A stretch of 59,148 bases of DNA from an uncultured Alphaproteobacteria bacterium (lineage in GTDB: Bacteria > Pseudomonadota > Alphaproteobacteria > Thalassobaculales > Thalassobaculaceae), in contig CACOPQ010000010.1 of the NCBI GenBank assembly GCA_902629125.1, forward strand, positions 1 to 59,148, written 5' to 3'. This document shows, one piece after another, positions 33,229 through 42,014 of this stretch; positions within the stretch are counted from its first letter, which is position 1, and every line of letters starts with the position of its first letter. The notes below the pieces were generated by a model. The model saw only the letters and a list, made by a program, of their open reading frames with translations. It was not told the origin of the DNA and made no database searches. The translations under genes were made by a program, and so were the position numbers.

Positions 33229-34845
33229 ATGAAGAATGTTGATGTTGTAGTGGTAGGTGCTGGGTTTTCTGGTCTCTACTTATTATATCGCTTAAGGAAA
33301 GCTGGTTTTTCAACGCGAGTGTTTGAACGTGGTGGAGGTGTCGGTGGGACCTGGTATTGGAACAGATACCCAGGAGCACGATGTGATGTAGAAAGCTTGC
33401 AATATTCTTATTCGTTTGATGAACAACTTCAGCAGGATTGGCATTGGCCTGAAAAATTCTCGGCGCAGCCGGATATTCTCGCTTATGCTAATTACGTTGC
33501 CGATAGATTTGATCTAAAAAAGGACATCGAATTTAACGTAGAAGTTAAGGGGAGTTGGTTCGATGAAAACTCAAACAGGTGGAAAATTACTACGAATACT
33601 GGAGAGGACATTAATTCTCAATATTTTATTATGGCAACGGGCTGTATATCTACAACACAAATACCCAATATTAAAGGTCTGTCTGATTATGCTGGTAATA
33701 CCTTTCACACTGGGGATTGGCCTCATAAGGAAGTGGATTTTTCAGGGCAGAGTATAGCGGTCATTGGAACTGGTTCTTCCGGGATACAGTCAATTCCTGT
33801 ACTGGCAAAGCAAGCAAAAAAACTCACTGTTTTCCAAAGAACCCCAAATTACTCTATACCATCACAAAATGAACCAATGACAAAAAAATACGAGCGTTCA
33901 TGGAAAGATGTATACTCGGAGCGAAGAAAGGAAATGAGATATTCTGCTCACGGAAGCCTAAAAGATCTCAACGACGTCCCAGCCCTCTCAGTAGACAAAC
34001 ATCAGCGCCAAGAAATCTATACAAAACGTTGGGCCATCGGCGGAACAGGATTTCTTGGCTCGTTTAATGATTTGCTCACAAGTGCCGATTCAAATTATAC
34101 GGCAGCCGAATATGTACGACAGCAGATAAAGAAGATTGTGAACGATAAAGAGACAGCTGAAATTTTATGTCCGAGAAGTTATCCCATCGGAACAAAACGC
34201 ATTTGTATAGATACCGGATATTTCGAAACATACAATCGTGAAAATGTGAAACTTGTTGATATAAGTAAAAAACCTATCCAACGACTGGTTACAGATGGAA
34301 TAATTGTTGATAATCAACTCTATTCTTTTGATAGTATAATTTTTGCCACGGGTTTCGATGCGATGACGGGTAGTCTATTCAATGTTGATATAAAAGGTCG
34401 CGGCGGCTTAGCACTAACGGATAAGTGGAACGCCGGACCAAAAACATATCTTGGTTTGATGTCGGCTTCTTTCCCAAACCTATTTATGATTACCGGACCT
34501 GGCAGTCCCTCGGTAAAAAGCAATATGATTATGTCTATTGAACAACATGTAGACCTCGTGACTGAAACACTGCTCACAATGCGAAGTAAGGGGTTATCGG
34601 TCGTGGAACCAGAATTAGAAGCTGAAAATAAATGGGTGGATCATGTGCAGGAGGTCGCTAACAAGACGTTATTCCCCCAAGCTAATTCCTGGTATATGGG
34701 AGCCAATATTCCCGGAAAACCGAGACTATTTATGCCTTATATTGGTGGTGTTGGAGCGTACCGAAAAATCTGCGAAGAAATAGTCGCAAACAATTACAGA
34801 GGGTTTAAGTTTGAAAAGTCTAAGCAAGTTATCGCGGCCGAATAA
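33229..34845 (+). CDS. Baeyer-Villiger-type flavin monooxygenase (second copy)
   Basis: This 538-residue FAD/NADPH enzyme has GAGFSG near residue 11, GVGGTWYWNRYPGARCD near 39, second Rossmann motif GTGSSG near 176, and ATGFDA near 371. The Baeyer-Villiger fingerprint reads YAGNTFHTGDWP, so its first Phe is replaced by Tyr while the Gly, His and Trp are kept. It is clearly homologous to the copy at 15.8 kb but differs along its whole length, so it is not a recent duplicate. It follows the racemase gene and precedes a glutathione transferase gene. The substrate is unknown. Confidence 0.88.
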   Translation: MKNVDVVVVGAGFSGLYLLYRLRKAGFSTRVFERGGGVGGTWYWNRYPGARCDVESLQYSYSFDEQLQQDWHWPEKFSAQPDILAYANYVADRFDLKKDIEFNVEVKGSWFDENSNRWKITTNTGEDINSQYFIMATGCISTTQIPNIKGLSDYAGNTFHTGDWPHKEVDFSGQSIAVIGTGSSGIQSIPVLAKQAKKLTVFQRTPNYSIPSQNEPMTKKYERSWKDVYSERRKEMRYSAHGSLKDLNDVPALSVDKHQRQEIYTKRWAIGGTGFLGSFNDLLTSADSNYTAAEYVRQQIKKIVNDKETAEILCPRSYPIGTKRICIDTGYFETYNRENVKLVDISKKPIQRLVTDGIIVDNQLYSFDSIIFATGFDAMTGSLFNVDIKGRGGLALTDKWNAGPKTYLGLMSASFPNLFMITGPGSPSVKSNMIMSIEQHVDLVTETLLTMRSKGLSVVEPELEAENKWVDHVQEVANKTLFPQANSWYMGANIPGKPRLFMPYIGGVGAYRKICEEIVANNYRGFKFEKSKQVIAAE

Positions 34846-34925
34846 TGAATGATAACGTCCGAGACTATCGATTATTCCTAAACAAAAAACTAGTAACTCA
34901 AGTTTATTTTGATGAAAGTTAAAAG

Positions 34926-35558
34926 ATGAAACTTTTTGATTTTGAACCTGCAGCAAATGCTCAGCGTGTTCAAGTATTTATCAGAGAAAAAGATATTGAG
35001 ATACCAACTGAACAATTGAATGTTCGAGAAGGGAAACAGTTTTTAGAACCTTTCACATCCATGAACCCATTCCACTGTGTACCATTTTTGGAGTTGGATG
35101 ATGGAACTGTTATCTCTGAATCTATTTCGATATGCCGATATTTGGAGGAAATTTATCCTAACCCTGCGCTGTTTGGAACAACAGCAGAAACTCGGGCCAT
35201 AATCGATATGTGGTTGCGGCGATTTGAGTTAGATGGCTTCATCCCTTTGCTTCATGCTGTTCGTAACCATGCAGAAAATTTTAAAGGCCGAGTAATTCCC
35301 GGAACAAGGACCGACCTTCCTCAGAGCCCAGAAATGGTTGCCAGAGGGATAGAAATGGGAAAAATGCTTTTAGAACGAGTTGAACCCCATATGGCTGATA
35401 ATGAGTTTGTAGCAGGTTCTCGTTTCAGTGTTGCAGATATTACAGCTTTTTTTACAGTTAAACTAACAAGGCCTCTTGAGATAGATATAAACTCATTGTA
35501 TCCCGCTGTTGCTGCTTGGATGGACAGGATGTCCAAGCGAAAGGCTTTTAATATCTAG
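34926..35558 (+). CDS. Glutathione S-transferase
   Basis: This 210-residue protein has an N-terminal thioredoxin-like domain (LFDFEPAANAQRVQVFIREKDIE) with the cis-Pro in CVPFLELDDG near 57. The glutathione-contact SES motif lies in ISESISICRYLEEIYP near 66. The C-terminal all-helical domain has SRFSVADITAFFTV near 165, with the conserved N-capping Ser and Asp. The N-terminus resembles the GstA/YfcG-like bacterial types. It lies 80 bases after a Baeyer-Villiger gene and 69 before a MetE-like gene, all on plus. A detoxifying or thiol-transfer role beside the monooxygenase is plausible but unproven. Confidence 0.88.
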   Translation: MKLFDFEPAANAQRVQVFIREKDIEIPTEQLNVREGKQFLEPFTSMNPFHCVPFLELDDGTVISESISICRYLEEIYPNPALFGTTAETRAIIDMWLRRFELDGFIPLLHAVRNHAENFKGRVIPGTRTDLPQSPEMVARGIEMGKMLLERVEPHMADNEFVAGSRFSVADITAFFTVKLTRPLEIDINSLYPAVAAWMDRMSKRKAFNI

Positions 35559-35627
35559 TCAAATTTTTTTGTTTCTCTGAGTATCTTCTTGTTGAAAAAT
35601 TATCGATCCGTTTTTTTGGAGTAGCCG

Positions 35628-36674
35628 ATGAATAAACCATTTGTAACCACAGTCGTGGGCTCAATGCCAAAGCCGAGCTGGCTTATGGAACAAATACCAC
35701 TTAATGCTGAGGGTAAGCAGGTGCACGGTAAGGGAGCAGAATGGCAGTTTTCAGGTGATGTATTGGAAAAAGCATTAGATGACGCGACACGATTAACACT
35801 CCACGACCAAGAAAATGCAGGTATTGAAATTTTAAGTGATGGCGAACAAAGAAGAAAATCATACCTCACCCATATCACATCGCAGTTGGAGGGTTTTGAC
35901 TACCAAACACTGGCAAAGAAATGGACCCGAAATAATCGGCGGCTCGCGGAAGTCGGGCGCTGTATCGGACCTATTAAACGAAACGCTTCAATACTTCGAT
36001 CTGAATTAAGCTTTACTCTTAGTGAGACGACGTTGCCTGTAAAAGTAACATTGCCAGGTCCTATGACCGTGGCTGACTCAACAGCAGATGAATTCTATCA
36101 CAATGAAGAAAAGTTAGCGATGGATGTAGCAGTGGCCTTAAATGAAGAGGCACTCGAATTAGAAAAACAAGGCGCTGCAGTAATACAGTTTGATGAACCT
36201 GTATTCAGTAGATATCCAGAAAAAGTGGTGAGCTGGGGTATAAAAGCTTTAGATAGATGTTTGGAGGGCCTAAGCACAGCGAAGTCTACTGCACATATTT
36301 GTTATAGCTATCCCATGCCAGGTGTCCCAAGACCTATCGTAGATAGCTACCCTGTGATTTTGGAGGCACTCGAGTTTTCAAAAGTTGATGAGTTGGCGCT
36401 TGAGTTTGAAGCTTCAAAATTGGACCCAAGTTTATTGCGGATATGTCCGTCAAAAACGGTGTTGTTTGGATGTATCGATAATGGAACCAACGATATTGAA
36501 AATCCACGGGATATTGCCAAGAAGCTCCTCGCAGCAGCAGAGCATTTACCTCCAACACAAATACAAGCTGCGCCAGATTGCGGACTTGTGCCGTTACCTT
36601 TAGACATAGCGAGGCTAAAACTTAAAGCTATGGTTGAAGGAGCAAAATTAGCTAGACAAGAATTTGGAAAATAA
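35628..36674 (+). CDS. Stand-alone MetE C-terminal-type zinc methyltransferase
   Basis: This 348-residue protein corresponds to the catalytic C-terminal barrel of cobalamin-independent methionine synthase. The zinc ligands are visible: His and Cys in HICYSYP near residue 222, Glu in ELALEFEASK near 258, and Cys in APDCGLVPLP near 318. LPGPMTV near 142 and IQFDEPVFSRYPE near 187 form the substrate pocket. The N-terminal half of MetE is absent by design, as in YxjG/YxjH-type and short MetE-core proteins. The methyl donor may be a methylcobamide, methyl-folate or another compound. It lies between the GST and a HAD phosphatase on the same strand. Confidence 0.88.
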   Translation: MNKPFVTTVVGSMPKPSWLMEQIPLNAEGKQVHGKGAEWQFSGDVLEKALDDATRLTLHDQENAGIEILSDGEQRRKSYLTHITSQLEGFDYQTLAKKWTRNNRRLAEVGRCIGPIKRNASILRSELSFTLSETTLPVKVTLPGPMTVADSTADEFYHNEEKLAMDVAVALNEEALELEKQGAAVIQFDEPVFSRYPEKVVSWGIKALDRCLEGLSTAKSTAHICYSYPMPGVPRPIVDSYPVILEALEFSKVDELALEFEASKLDPSLLRICPSKTVLFGCIDNGTNDIENPRDIAKKLLAAAEHLPPTQIQAAPDCGLVPLPLDIARLKLKAMVEGAKLARQEFGK

Positions 36675-36714
36675 ATAAGCCATTAAAAGTTTGACGAGGT
36701 TTAGGGAGCGGCTG

Positions 36715-37392
36715 ATGTCTGTAAATAATGTCAAGAGATGGCTGACGTTCGATTGTTACGACACGCTCGTCCGGTATACCGAGAGTAAGTCTGCTACAAT
36801 GACAGAGATAATTTCAACGAAGGGTGGCACGAAAGACATAGTGGATAGCGCCTGGTCAGTCTTTCAGTCGTCAGAGCGGCGCTTGCAGACAGAGGAGTTT
36901 TTGCCCTTAAATCAGGTGCTTAAAAAAAGTCTCAAATTTGCGTTAAATGAGATAGGTTTCGAGTCGACAACTTCAGATGAAGATAAAATGTTGTTGGCGG
37001 TAAAGGATGCCGATCCATTCCCTGAAGTAAATCAGGTGCTATCGGAATTAAAGCAAGATTATAAAATAGCGATCTTATCGAATTCAGAGCCGGATATTAT
37101 TAGGTTTAATATTGCAAAAATCGGTGTAACTTTTGATGAGGTTGTTTTGGCATCTGAAGCTAAATGCTACAAACCCGCAGCGGGAATGTTTAACGAACTA
37201 ATTAAACGCCTTAATGAAGATCCAAAAAATATAACTCACATTGCCCAAAGTTTTTATCATGATATGCGCACGGCAAAAGATTTAGGTTTCGGCCGCCGTA
37301 TCTGGATTAATCGATATAAAAAACAGGGAGATTTTTCTTACAAACCCGATGCCGAAGTCTCAGATATGAGGAGGCTTCATGAGCAATTATGA
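36715..37392 (+). CDS. HAD-superfamily hydrolase (haloacid dehalogenase-like)
   Basis: This 225-residue protein has the HAD motifs. Motif I is LTFDCYDTLV (nucleophile Asp near residue 13, Asp two turns on), motif II ILSNSEPD near 119, motif III Lys in KCYKPAAGMF near 152, and motif IV region SFYHDMRTAKDLGFGRRIWINR near 182. The FDCYDTL opening and overall layout resemble type II haloacid dehalogenases more than phosphatases, although a phosphatase is possible. ATG 36715 with GGGAG 6 bases ahead is preferred over TTG 36691. It follows the MetE-like gene by 40 bases. Confidence 0.85.
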   Translation: MSVNNVKRWLTFDCYDTLVRYTESKSATMTEIISTKGGTKDIVDSAWSVFQSSERRLQTEEFLPLNQVLKKSLKFALNEIGFESTTSDEDKMLLAVKDADPFPEVNQVLSELKQDYKIAILSNSEPDIIRFNIAKIGVTFDEVVLASEAKCYKPAAGMFNELIKRLNEDPKNITHIAQSFYHDMRTAKDLGFGRRIWINRYKKQGDFSYKPDAEVSDMRRLHEQL

Positions 37393-37407
37393 GTTTCCCT
37401 TAGATTG

Positions 37408-38343
37408 CTAAATTAAATTTGGAAGTCGCTCAAAAAGTAGCTGGAAGAAGCCATCTGCATTTACCTCGTTGATTACTGTTGCGTTTTCCTTGCGACCAGT
37501 GACACCCCACCAGTCGACAACTGTCGCGCCACGCGTAAGGTAAGAATTAACTTCTATTTCAACATTGCAGGCTTTACCAGAAAATAGACTTGGCGCTATC
37601 AGCCAAGCGATTACTGTTGGGTCATGTAATGGTGCCCCATCCTCGCCATATTTCTTAGAATTATATTTTCCATAAAACGATAACATGTTGGCAAGCGCTA
37701 TAGACGCAGAATTATTTACAGATTTGATGCATTCTATTCGTTTTTTATTGGCGAGCACTTTATGAGTGACATCTAGCGGGAACATTGTGATGGGAACTCC
37801 GCTTTTGAATACAATTTCTGCTGCTTCTGGGTCGGCAAATATATTGAATTCGGCCGAAGGCGTAACGTTCCCTTGTATAAAATATCCACCTCCCATCATA
37901 GCTATCTCGGCTATCCGAGTTTTTATGGTGGGTTTTTTGGTTATAGCTAGTGCGATATTAGTCAACGGGCCTATTGGGCACAGTGTTATGCTATTGGGAG
38001 GATTTTCTTCTATTGTGTTTAAAAGAAAGTCGATTGCATCTTTTTCTTGCAAAGGGGTTATTGGATCGAAAACATCTATTCCATCGAGACCACTATTTCC
38101 ATGCGCGTGTTCGGCAGTAACTTGCGGGCCATTAAGTGGCTTTTTAGCGCCGGCGTAAACCTTTGTTTCTGGTTTTCCAGCTAAGTCACAGATCATGCGG
38201 GCATTTCTGCACGTTAGATCTAATGGAACGTTCCCCGCTACGATGGTTAGGCCAACCACTTCTAGTTCAGAGCTTGCGAGTGCCAACATGATTGCAACGG
38301 CATCATCTTGTCCGGGGTCAGTATCGATAATGATTTTTTTCAT
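37408..38343 (-). CDS. Inosine-uridine preferring nucleoside hydrolase
   Basis: This 311-residue enzyme splits ribonucleosides into base and ribose. The calcium site IIIDTDPGQDDAVAIMLAL at the N-terminus (DTDPGxDD) is intact. It also has TIVAGNVPLDLTCRNARMI near 33, the AHGNSGLDGI loop near 78, and ITLCPIGPLTNIALAI near 117. MMGGGYFIQGNVTPSAEFNIFADPEAA lies near 148, and the catalytic-region HDPTVIAWLI near 240. The size is usual for the IunH family. It converges with the HAD gene, 15 bases away. Confidence 0.92.
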   Translation of the reverse strand: MKKIIIDTDPGQDDAVAIMLALASSELEVVGLTIVAGNVPLDLTCRNARMICDLAGKPETKVYAGAKKPLNGPQVTAEHAHGNSGLDGIDVFDPITPLQEKDAIDFLLNTIEENPPNSITLCPIGPLTNIALAITKKPTIKTRIAEIAMMGGGYFIQGNVTPSAEFNIFADPEAAEIVFKSGVPITMFPLDVTHKVLANKKRIECIKSVNNSASIALANMLSFYGKYNSKKYGEDGAPLHDPTVIAWLIAPSLFSGKACNVEIEVNSYLTRGATVVDWWGVTGRKENATVINEVNADGFFQLLFERLPNLI

Positions 38344-38424
38344 GTAACAAACATATCTTTTCGAGCTAATGAGGGAGTGTATTTCAGACCTCAGTAAAAA
38401 AAGTATTGAACTAGGCGCGTTAAA

Positions 38425-39276
38425 TTAAGTCCTGTCTATTAATCCATCTATATTCGCTTTCTCTGTTCCCTTAAGGTAAATCCCACCTTGTATGTCTGCT
38501 ATTTCTTTATGTATTCGCAAGGCCTCTGGAGCCATTGTTGATGAAGGGATTGGTTCGTATTCAAAGTTTTTATAGTCATCTCGACCTCGAACTAGTGTTG
38601 CAAAGTCGCGGTCAGTTCGGGTCTGCTTTGCCTTCGGTGTAATGTAACGTAGCGCTAATGCAACTCGCCGATTTTCTGTTACATTAGCCGGAGATGCATG
38701 CCACATAAATAGATGGTGAATAGATGCTTGTCCTGGTTCCATTTCCACCCATACTGCCTTCTCTTCATTTATTTTTTCAGAAATAGTTTGGCCTCGGGTT
38801 AGCATATTTTTTTCCCCCCACGTATCGTGATGGGCGACTGTACCAGTAGTTTGGCTTCCAGGAAGCATCTGCATGCATCCGTTGGCTCGAGTTACGGGTG
38901 TCAATGCTATCCAAACTGTTAAAATGTTATCAGTTTCGAGCCCCCAGTGAGCTGAGTCCTGGTGCCAAGAAATAAATTTTTGATCGCCTGGTTCTTTTGG
39001 ATATAAGTGGCTGGTCCAAACCATAATGTCCGGACCAATTAAGTCCTCTACCATGTTCAAAATACTGTCATTTCGCATTAATTCATTTATCCATGGGAAA
39101 ACTAAATGGCATTTATACCGGAATTGATCTTTTACAGGGCCACCAGTTGCAGCTTCATAATTTTCAAGTAAAGCCAGGTATTCCGATGCTCTAGAAGGTG
39201 TCATTATAGTTTTTGGAAATAACAGACCGTCTCTACGGTAGCGCGATATCTCTTCTTTTGTGAGTGTTAGGGACAT
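38425..39276 (-). CDS. Phytanoyl-CoA dioxygenase (PhyH) family protein
   Basis: This 283-residue Fe(II)/2-oxoglutarate oxygenase has the iron ligands His and Asp in ISWHQDSAHWG near residue 105 and the distal His in HLFMWHASPANV near 190. The 2-oxoglutarate-binding Arg lies in RRVALALRYI. MQMLPGSQTTGTVAHHDTW near 137 is typical of PhyH proteins acting on small hydroxylatable substrates. GGGGGAG lies about 8 bases before the ATG. It lies 81 bases upstream, on the same strand, of the nucleoside hydrolase, so the two may be cotranscribed. The substrate is unknown. Confidence 0.88.
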   Translation of the reverse strand: MSLTLTKEEISRYRRDGLLFPKTIMTPSRASEYLALLENYEAATGGPVKDQFRYKCHLVFPWINELMRNDSILNMVEDLIGPDIMVWTSHLYPKEPGDQKFISWHQDSAHWGLETDNILTVWIALTPVTRANGCMQMLPGSQTTGTVAHHDTWGEKNMLTRGQTISEKINEEKAVWVEMEPGQASIHHLFMWHASPANVTENRRVALALRYITPKAKQTRTDRDFATLVRGRDDYKNFEYEPIPSSTMAPEALRIHKEIADIQGGIYLKGTEKANIDGLIDRT

Positions 39277-39623
39277 TCCAGTCTCCCCCGAGATGTATTT
39301 TCTAAATTAAGTAATCGAAGTTCTAAAAAATCTGAGCAAGTTGTTTGTCTGACGACAATAATAACGTGCTTTCAGTCTAGAATAACCAATATTTTGAGTG
39401 ATAATAAAATACTACCCCCGCTTTAAATAATTATTATGGTGATTGAAATCCGTATTATTGGAGGTTTAAAAAGAGAGATATTATTAGCTTATAAACAAGA
39501 ATATAAATAACGAAGGTTTCTCAACTAAACCCAATTACTCAAAAGCATTTTATTTTGTGATTTGGTAATAATGATGGCTCTTATAAGAGCGACAAATAAC
39601 AAAGTTAAATATTAAGATTGGTA
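39277..39623. other. 347-base divergent intergenic region
   Basis: This gap separates the PhyH gene (minus) from a hydroxyacid dehydrogenase gene (plus) and should carry promoters for both. It is very AT-rich. A 24-codon open stretch from ATG 39436 has no ribosome binding site before it. No convincing promoter box, repeat or hairpin is visible. Confidence 0.4.
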
Positions 39624-40694
39624 ATGCCTGTGAAAGATAATGCAAAACGGCTCGTTTTTTTTGAAGACTGGATGGATACATCCGCAGCAATGAAAGTATT
39701 TGAAACTGTAGAAGATATTCAAGTGCAGAAGCTTCATTACGACGCTAGAACTGAAGAGAATTATGCTGCGATGTCCCGAACACACGGATATCAGGTCCAG
39801 CCAAGAACGGAACTTCAAATTCCTTGGTTTCCCAACAGTGATTTGATTGAAAGGGCACCAAATCTAGTCGCGGTTTCTTCAGCAGGTGCGGGTTTCGATT
39901 ACATTGACGTTGCTGCCCTAACTAGGGCAGGGATTGCTGTGGTCAATCAGACAGGAACAAATAAAGAGTCTGTCGCTGAGCATGCACTTGGAATGATGTT
40001 AACTGTTTCCAAGAAGATGATACAGGCTGATCGACGAATTAGAAGAGAACACAATGTTGATCGTTGGGAATTAATCGGCACAGAAATGTTAGGTAAGAAG
40101 TTGGGAGTAGTTGGAATTGGTCAGATAGGCAGTCGGACCGCCGAATTGTGTAAATTGGCTTTTAAAATGGATATCATTGCCTATGATCCATACCTCACCG
40201 AGGAAGAAATAAATCAGCGCGGCGCTAAAAAAGTTGATTTTAGTACTTTATTGGCAGAGTCAGATTTCATAACCGTGCATTGCCCTAGAACCGATGAAAC
40301 ACTAGGGATGTTTGGCGCTAAAGAATTCAAGGCTATGAAGAAAGATGCGGTTTTTGTAATAACAGCACGTGGAGGTATTGTGAACGAACCCGAACTTGCT
40401 AGTGCACTTGCGAGTAATGACATTCTTGGTGCGGGGGTAGACGTGTTTTGGGAAGAACCCACGAGCCCGGACAATTGCTTAATGGGGCTAGATAATATTC
40501 TTGTCACTCCCCATCATGCTGGCATAACGATCGAAGCAAATAAAAATATGGCTGTAGGGGCAGCCGAGCAATGGATTACTTTGCTTAGAGGCGGTGTTCC
40601 ACCTAGGCTAGTTAACCCAGATGTTTGGCCAGATTACCAAGATAGGTTTGAAGGAATTATGGGGTTTCGACCTTCTGATTACAGTAAAAATTAA
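39624..40694 (+). CDS. D-isomer-specific 2-hydroxyacid dehydrogenase (first copy)
   Basis: This 356-residue NAD(P)-dependent enzyme interconverts 2-oxo and D-2-hydroxy acids. The nucleotide motif is LGVVGIGQIGSRTAELC near residue 157. The catalytic residues are Arg in VITARGGIVNEPEL near 251, Glu in GVDVFWEEP near 277 and His in TPHHAGITIEA near 300. The N-terminal catalytic lobe is longer than usual. ATG 39624 is chosen over TTG two codons earlier. It diverges from the PhyH gene. The window has a second, only distantly similar enzyme at 47.6 kb. Confidence 0.9.
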   Translation: MPVKDNAKRLVFFEDWMDTSAAMKVFETVEDIQVQKLHYDARTEENYAAMSRTHGYQVQPRTELQIPWFPNSDLIERAPNLVAVSSAGAGFDYIDVAALTRAGIAVVNQTGTNKESVAEHALGMMLTVSKKMIQADRRIRREHNVDRWELIGTEMLGKKLGVVGIGQIGSRTAELCKLAFKMDIIAYDPYLTEEEINQRGAKKVDFSTLLAESDFITVHCPRTDETLGMFGAKEFKAMKKDAVFVITARGGIVNEPELASALASNDILGAGVDVFWEEPTSPDNCLMGLDNILVTPHHAGITIEANKNMAVGAAEQWITLLRGGVPPRLVNPDVWPDYQDRFEGIMGFRPSDYSKN

Positions 40695-40799
40695 TACCTA
40701 AATTAATGATAAATTAGATTGGAGTTGAAAGCATAATAATACAGTTGAATGGCCCAGTATCGCGGCTTATTATATTTATAGAAAATACGGAGGCAGTCG

Positions 40800-42014
40800 A
40801 TGAAAATACTTATCCTTGGAGCTGGCATAGGCGGTACCACACTCGCCCTTGGTTTGCAACGCGCTGGACTAGACTTCGTTATTTTAGAGCAGGCAAAGGC
40901 TTTTGCAGAAATTGGCGCAGGTGTTCAGCTGAGCTCAAATGCAGTGAAAGTCCTGTCGCGCCTTGGCTTAGAGGATCAACTGTCCAAAGTCTGTTGCGAA
41001 CCTGACTCCCATAAATTCAAAGACTGGTCGACAGGGGAAACAATTCTGCGCACACCGCTATGTCCAGAAGTTCGTGATGTTTTTGGAGCTCCTTACTTTC
41101 ACAGCCATCGGCCAGATCTTCTTGATGCTTTGACAGCTGATCTAGATGAAAATCGCATTCGCTTCGGTTTCAAGGTGGAGTCTGTAGGTGAGGATTACGA
41201 CGGACCTTGGGTACGCAGTGTTGATGGAGAAATTGTGCGTGGTGATGTCTTGATTGGAGCGGATGGAATCCATTCCGTGGTGCGTTACCAGATTTTTCAG
41301 CCACATGTGCCGCTCCGATCAGGCTATTGTACATGGCGCGGCGTAATTGACGCAGCCGATGTGGCCGATCTAAATGTGCCCATATCTTCTTATATAGTAA
41401 TGGGACCAAAACTTTCTTTTGTTTTCTATTATGTTTCTGGCGGCAGTAAAATTAACTGGTTAGCAATGGGTCCCACCGAGAGCACAATGCGGGAGTCATG
41501 GTCGCAAACAGCTCAAAAAGAGGGACTATTAACTTCGTTTAAAAATTGGTACGAAGTTCCTGTCAGGTTTATTGAGGCTACACAACAACCATTCGTTACT
41601 GCACTCTATGATCGTGACCCTCTAGAGACATGGGTGCGGGGTAATATCGCCGTGATGGGCGATGCGGCTCACGCCATGCTTCCTTATCACGCTCAAGGGG
41701 CAGGTCAATCTATAGAGGATGCGTGGGTTCTTGCAAGACTTCTCGAAAAAAACGACGACGGACCAACTCTAGCGCTCAAGCGTTTTGAAGGTCTTCGAAA
41801 AAACAGAGCTGACCGAATGATACAGCATTCCCGTGATGCTGAGCGCTGGTATCACCTGGATGCGGCTGAGGATGTGGAACGACGTAATTCCCGTTTTCGT
41901 CGATATAATGATGAAGCGAGCTTCACCCCTCAACAGACTTGGCTCTACAGTTACGATGCGGAAAAAGCAGTCGAAGGCACCGACGACGAGTGGCGTGCTT
42001 TGTCAGCCTGGTAA
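40800..42014 (+). CDS. FAD-dependent aromatic hydroxylase (salicylate hydroxylase-like)
   Basis: This 404-residue group A flavoprotein monooxygenase has GAGIGG near residue 7 for the FAD dinucleotide, a long AEIGAGVQLSSNAVKVLSRLG segment near 38, DVLIGADGIHSVVR near 148 (DG motif) and NIAVMGDAAHAMLPYHAQGAGQSIEDA near 280 (GD motif). These match salicylate and 3-hydroxybenzoate hydroxylase-like enzymes. GGAGG lies 7 bases before the ATG. Codon use looks more GC-rich by eye than in neighbouring genes, which could mark separate acquisition. It stands alone, about 100 bases after the hydroxyacid dehydrogenase. Confidence 0.9.
   Translation: MKILILGAGIGGTTLALGLQRAGLDFVILEQAKAFAEIGAGVQLSSNAVKVLSRLGLEDQLSKVCCEPDSHKFKDWSTGETILRTPLCPEVRDVFGAPYFHSHRPDLLDALTADLDENRIRFGFKVESVGEDYDGPWVRSVDGEIVRGDVLIGADGIHSVVRYQIFQPHVPLRSGYCTWRGVIDAADVADLNVPISSYIVMGPKLSFVFYYVSGGSKINWLAMGPTESTMRESWSQTAQKEGLLTSFKNWYEVPVRFIEATQQPFVTALYDRDPLETWVRGNIAVMGDAAHAMLPYHAQGAGQSIEDAWVLARLLEKNDDGPTLALKRFEGLRKNRADRMIQHSRDAERWYHLDAAEDVERRNSRFRRYNDEASFTPQQTWLYSYDAEKAVEGTDDEWRALSAW

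Noticed and set aside
39436..39510. 24-codon open stretch upstream of the first hydroxyacid dehydrogenase
   Set aside because: No ribosome binding site and too short to support as a gene or leader peptide.
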